In this document: in pieces, positions 4,112 to 6,175 of the stretch | Layout of the letters: each line of letters opens with the position of its first letter | How positions within the stretch are numbered: position 1 is the first letter of the stretch | Assembly (NCBI GenBank): GCA_946479535.1 | Contig: CAMLGP010000191.1 | Span: 1-6,175 of the forward strand | Direction of reading: 5' to 3' | DNA: 6,175 bases | DNA from: an uncultured Bacteroidota bacterium | GTDB taxonomy: Bacteria > Bacteroidota > Bacteroidia > Chitinophagales > Chitinophagaceae | Program-made: the position numbers and the translations under genes | Notes under the pieces: generated by a model | What the model saw: the letters and a program-made list of their open reading frames with translations, nothing else | Told to the model about the DNA's origin: nothing | Database searches by the model: none

Positions 4112-5473
4112 CTATTCCGCGTAATACTTATGGAAATACGGAATCGTCTCAATTCCCTTATAGTAATTCTCAATATTGTATTTTTCGTTGGGACTATGCA
4201 GATTGTCATTATCCAGTCCAAATCCCATGAAGATGATCTTGATGCCCAGTTCTTTTTCCAGGATTGAACAGATTGGAATACTTCCACCGCCTCTTACTGG
4301 AATTGGCGCTTTTCCAAAAGTAGTTTCCAGTGCTTTTGATGCAGCTTTATATCCTTTGCTGTCAATGGGAGTCATGTATGGTTCACCGCCATGATGTTCA
4401 AATGCATTGACTGTTACAGACGGTGGTGCTATCTTCTTGAAATAATTGAGTAATAGCTCAGTGATCTTGTGCGAGGATTGATTGGGCACCAGTCTGGCCG
4501 AGATCTTGGCCGTAGCTTTTGATGGCAATACGGTCTTTGCGCCTTCACCCTGGTAACCACCCCAGATACCATTCAATTCTATTGTAGGACGAATTCCTGT
4601 TCTCTCATAAGTAGTAAATCCTTTTTCTCCCCAGAGTTCTTTTACGCCCAGCTCATCTTTATATTCCTTTTCATCATAAGGCGCCTTGTTCAATAACTCT
4701 CTTTCCTTTTTAGTTGCTTCCACTACATCATCATAAAAACCGGGAATAGTAATATGGTTGTTCTCATCATGACAGCTGGCGATCATTTTAGCCAGTATGG
4801 TGATGGGGTTGGCAACCGCTCCACCATAAGTACCACTATGCAGGTCACGATTAGCGCCGGTTACTTCCACTTCAATATAACTCAGTCCACGTACGCCAAT
4901 ATCCAGTGATGGATTTTCCATACTCAACAGGGAACTGTCACTGATAAGGATCACATCTGCTTTCAATAGATTTTTATTGGCAGCTACAAACTTTCCCAAA
5001 TTTGGTGAACCTACTTCCTCTTCACCTTCAATCAGGAACTTGATATTGGTGGTCATTGTTTTTGTTTGCACAAGGGTTTCCAATGCCTTTACATGCATAT
5101 AGAATTGTCCCTTATCATCTGCTGAGCCACGGGCATATATCTTTCCGTCTTTGATCACGGGTTCAAAGGGTCCGCTATGCCAAAGTTCCAATGGCTCAGC
5201 AGGCTGTACATCATAGTGGCCATACACCAGCACGGTAGGTTTGGAAGGATCAATAATTTTTTCACCGTATACTGCAGGATGTCCGTCTGTTGGCATTACT
5301 TCCGCTTTATCACAACCAGCTTTCAATAAACTCTCTTTCACTGCTTCGGCACATTTCTGCATATCGGCCTTGTGCTCGCTTTTGGCACTTACTGAAGGGA
5401 TGCGTAACAGATCAAGCATTTCATTCAAAAAACGGTCCTTGTTCTTTTCCTGGTAATCTTTCCAGCTTTGCAT
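4112..5473 (-). CDS. M20 family zinc dipeptidase (carnosinase/CNDP-like)
   Basis: This 453-residue metallopeptidase has the complete M20 metal site. His86 and Asp88 lie in VYGHYDVQPAEP, the bridging Asp119 in RGSADDKGQ, the catalytic Glu152 and ligand Glu153 in EGEEEVGSPN, Asp179 in LISDSS, and His426 in NLHSPNEKY. His212 in RDLHSG matches the histidine of the dimerisation lid domain that reaches the partner's active site, and GGGSIP (395-400) is the conserved substrate-binding loop. Family members hydrolyse dipeptides and related amide bonds in the cytoplasm; no signal peptide is seen. Length is normal for the CNDP/dipeptidase branch, and ATG 5473 gives the usual N terminus (about 85 residues before the first ligand). 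It starts 43 nt after the transporter stop on the same strand, so the two may be co-transcribed. The exact substrate cannot be read from the sequence. Confidence 0.96.
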   Translation of the reverse strand: MQSWKDYQEKNKDRFLNEMLDLLRIPSVSAKSEHKADMQKCAEAVKESLLKAGCDKAEVMPTDGHPAVYGEKIIDPSKPTVLVYGHYDVQPAEPLELWHSGPFEPVIKDGKIYARGSADDKGQFYMHVKALETLVQTKTMTTNIKFLIEGEEEVGSPNLGKFVAANKNLLKADVILISDSSLLSMENPSLDIGVRGLSYIEVEVTGANRDLHSGTYGGAVANPITILAKMIASCHDENNHITIPGFYDDVVEATKKERELLNKAPYDEKEYKDELGVKELWGEKGFTTYERTGIRPTIELNGIWGGYQGEGAKTVLPSKATAKISARLVPNQSSHKITELLLNYFKKIAPPSVTVNAFEHHGGEPYMTPIDSKGYKAASKALETTFGKAPIPVRGGGSIPICSILEKELGIKIIFMGFGLDNDNLHSPNEKYNIENYYKGIETIPYFHKYYAE

Positions 5474-5516
5474 ATCAGTTTATTTTGAGTGTGAAATATT
5501 AAGGAAGCGAAGATAA

Positions 5517-6175
5517 CTATTCCTTCCCTTTGGAGAGGGTAACAAGAATCACACCGGCGAGAATAATGCTTAGGGCAATAACCTGCTGCCTTGAAATATG
5601 TTCACCCACCAGCAGCCATCCCAGGAAAACTGCCACAACAGGATTCACATACGCATAAGTGCCCACCAGGGCGGGTGGCCTTACACTTAATAACCAAACA
5701 TAGGCCATGTAACCAACAAGGGAACCAATACTTACCAGGTAAAGAAGTGCAAAAACAGTATCCCATGAAATGGTTGACCAGTGGGCCTGCCTGTATTCTC
5801 CAGATAGGAGGGAAAGGAGTATAGAAACTGTTCCGGCGGCAGTCATCTGCAGGGCTGCTTTCATGGGAGAAGACCCTTCCATTTTTGCATATTTGGAATA
5901 GAGTGAGCCCGCAGTCCAACTGATGGTACCTATTACCAGCACAATTATACTGGCGAGTTGCATTTTATCACCGGTAATGTTGATAGCCTTTGAATCTGAA
6001 ACTAAAGTAAGCACACCAATAAAACCAATTACCAGTCCACCAATGATCCATTTATTGGTAAAATTGGAATGCCATTTTTTCTTATCCAGTATTACAAACC
6101 ATAATGGAACGGTTGCAACTATGATGGCAGCCAATCCGCTGGGAATATATTGTTCTACCCATGCCACTGCACCAG
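5517..6175 (-). CDS. EamA (DMT superfamily) transporter, 5' end outside window
   Basis: The frame is open to the right edge, so the N terminus is missing: 218 residues are visible of about 290-305. The hydrophobic pattern gives about seven membrane helices, the rest of a ten-helix EamA protein. The beginning, AVAWVEQYIPSGLAAII then ATVPLWF, is the end of the first EamA repeat as in YedA-like permeases. The second repeat contains SWTAGSLYSKY, SLVGYMAYVWLL and the conserved TYAYVNPVVAVFLGWLLVGE, and ends with a short lysine-rich tail. Such proteins sit in the inner membrane and mostly export amino acids or other metabolites; the substrate is not deducible. A GTG at 6165-6167 is not a believable start because homology continues through it. 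The peptidase gene follows after 43 nt, which could suggest a shared role in peptide or amino-acid metabolism, but this is only context. Confidence 0.93.
   Translation of the reverse strand, partial: GAVAWVEQYIPSGLAAIIVATVPLWFVILDKKKWHSNFTNKWIIGGLVIGFIGVLTLVSDSKAINITGDKMQLASIIVLVIGTISWTAGSLYSKYAKMEGSSPMKAALQMTAAGTVSILLSLLSGEYRQAHWSTISWDTVFALLYLVSIGSLVGYMAYVWLLSVRPPALVGTYAYVNPVVAVFLGWLLVGEHISRQQVIALSIILAGVILVTLSKGKE

Noticed and set aside
6165..6167. GTG as start of the transporter gene
   Set aside because: The EamA homology continues across it to the window edge; the true start lies outside.

Overview
The window comes from a Bacteroidota chromosome, most likely Chitinophagaceae or a close relative. 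Three things support this. The TrmD, Hsp15-type S4 protein and M20 dipeptidase have Bacteroidota-like sequences. The genes lack convincing Shine-Dalgarno sequences. Several upstream regions carry the Bacteroidota promoter -7 element TAnnTTTG. All six protein genes lie on the minus strand; the family-level placement is inference.

Layout from right to left, the direction of transcription: an EamA-family transporter cut by the right edge (5517-6175); an M20 zinc dipeptidase (4112-5473), probably in the same transcript; a fold-back heptamer repeat that looks like a terminator (4024-4101); an Hsp15-like S4 RNA-binding protein (3610-3999); a small Ig-like lipoprotein (3193-3573); trmD (2427-3101), preceded by a palindrome bracketed by direct repeats; about 1.1 kb without a convincing protein gene (1324-2426); a NarL/LuxR-type response regulator (649-1323) with a strong terminator (567-603); and a class IV aminotransferase cut by the left edge (1-551). 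TrmD and Hsp15 are translation-related housekeeping functions. The rest are metabolic, envelope and regulatory genes with no obvious common pathway.

The most interesting stretch is the 1.1 kb gap. On the plus strand, divergent from the response regulator, it holds a consensus Bacteroidota promoter (TTG, 20 bp, TATTTTTG). At the predicted start point begins a 13-nt sequence whose perfect complement lies about 97 nt downstream, immediately before an eight-T run. This is the layout of a small RNA of about 130 nt whose 5' and 3' ends pair, with a G-poor interior carrying five TCCA motifs and a second, competing copy of the 5' arm. A second plus-strand terminator follows at 1861-1889. I do not recognise the RNA family; a 6S-like RNA is one possibility. 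The remaining 540 nt before trmD hold degenerate short repeats and small ORFs that I cannot defend as genes.
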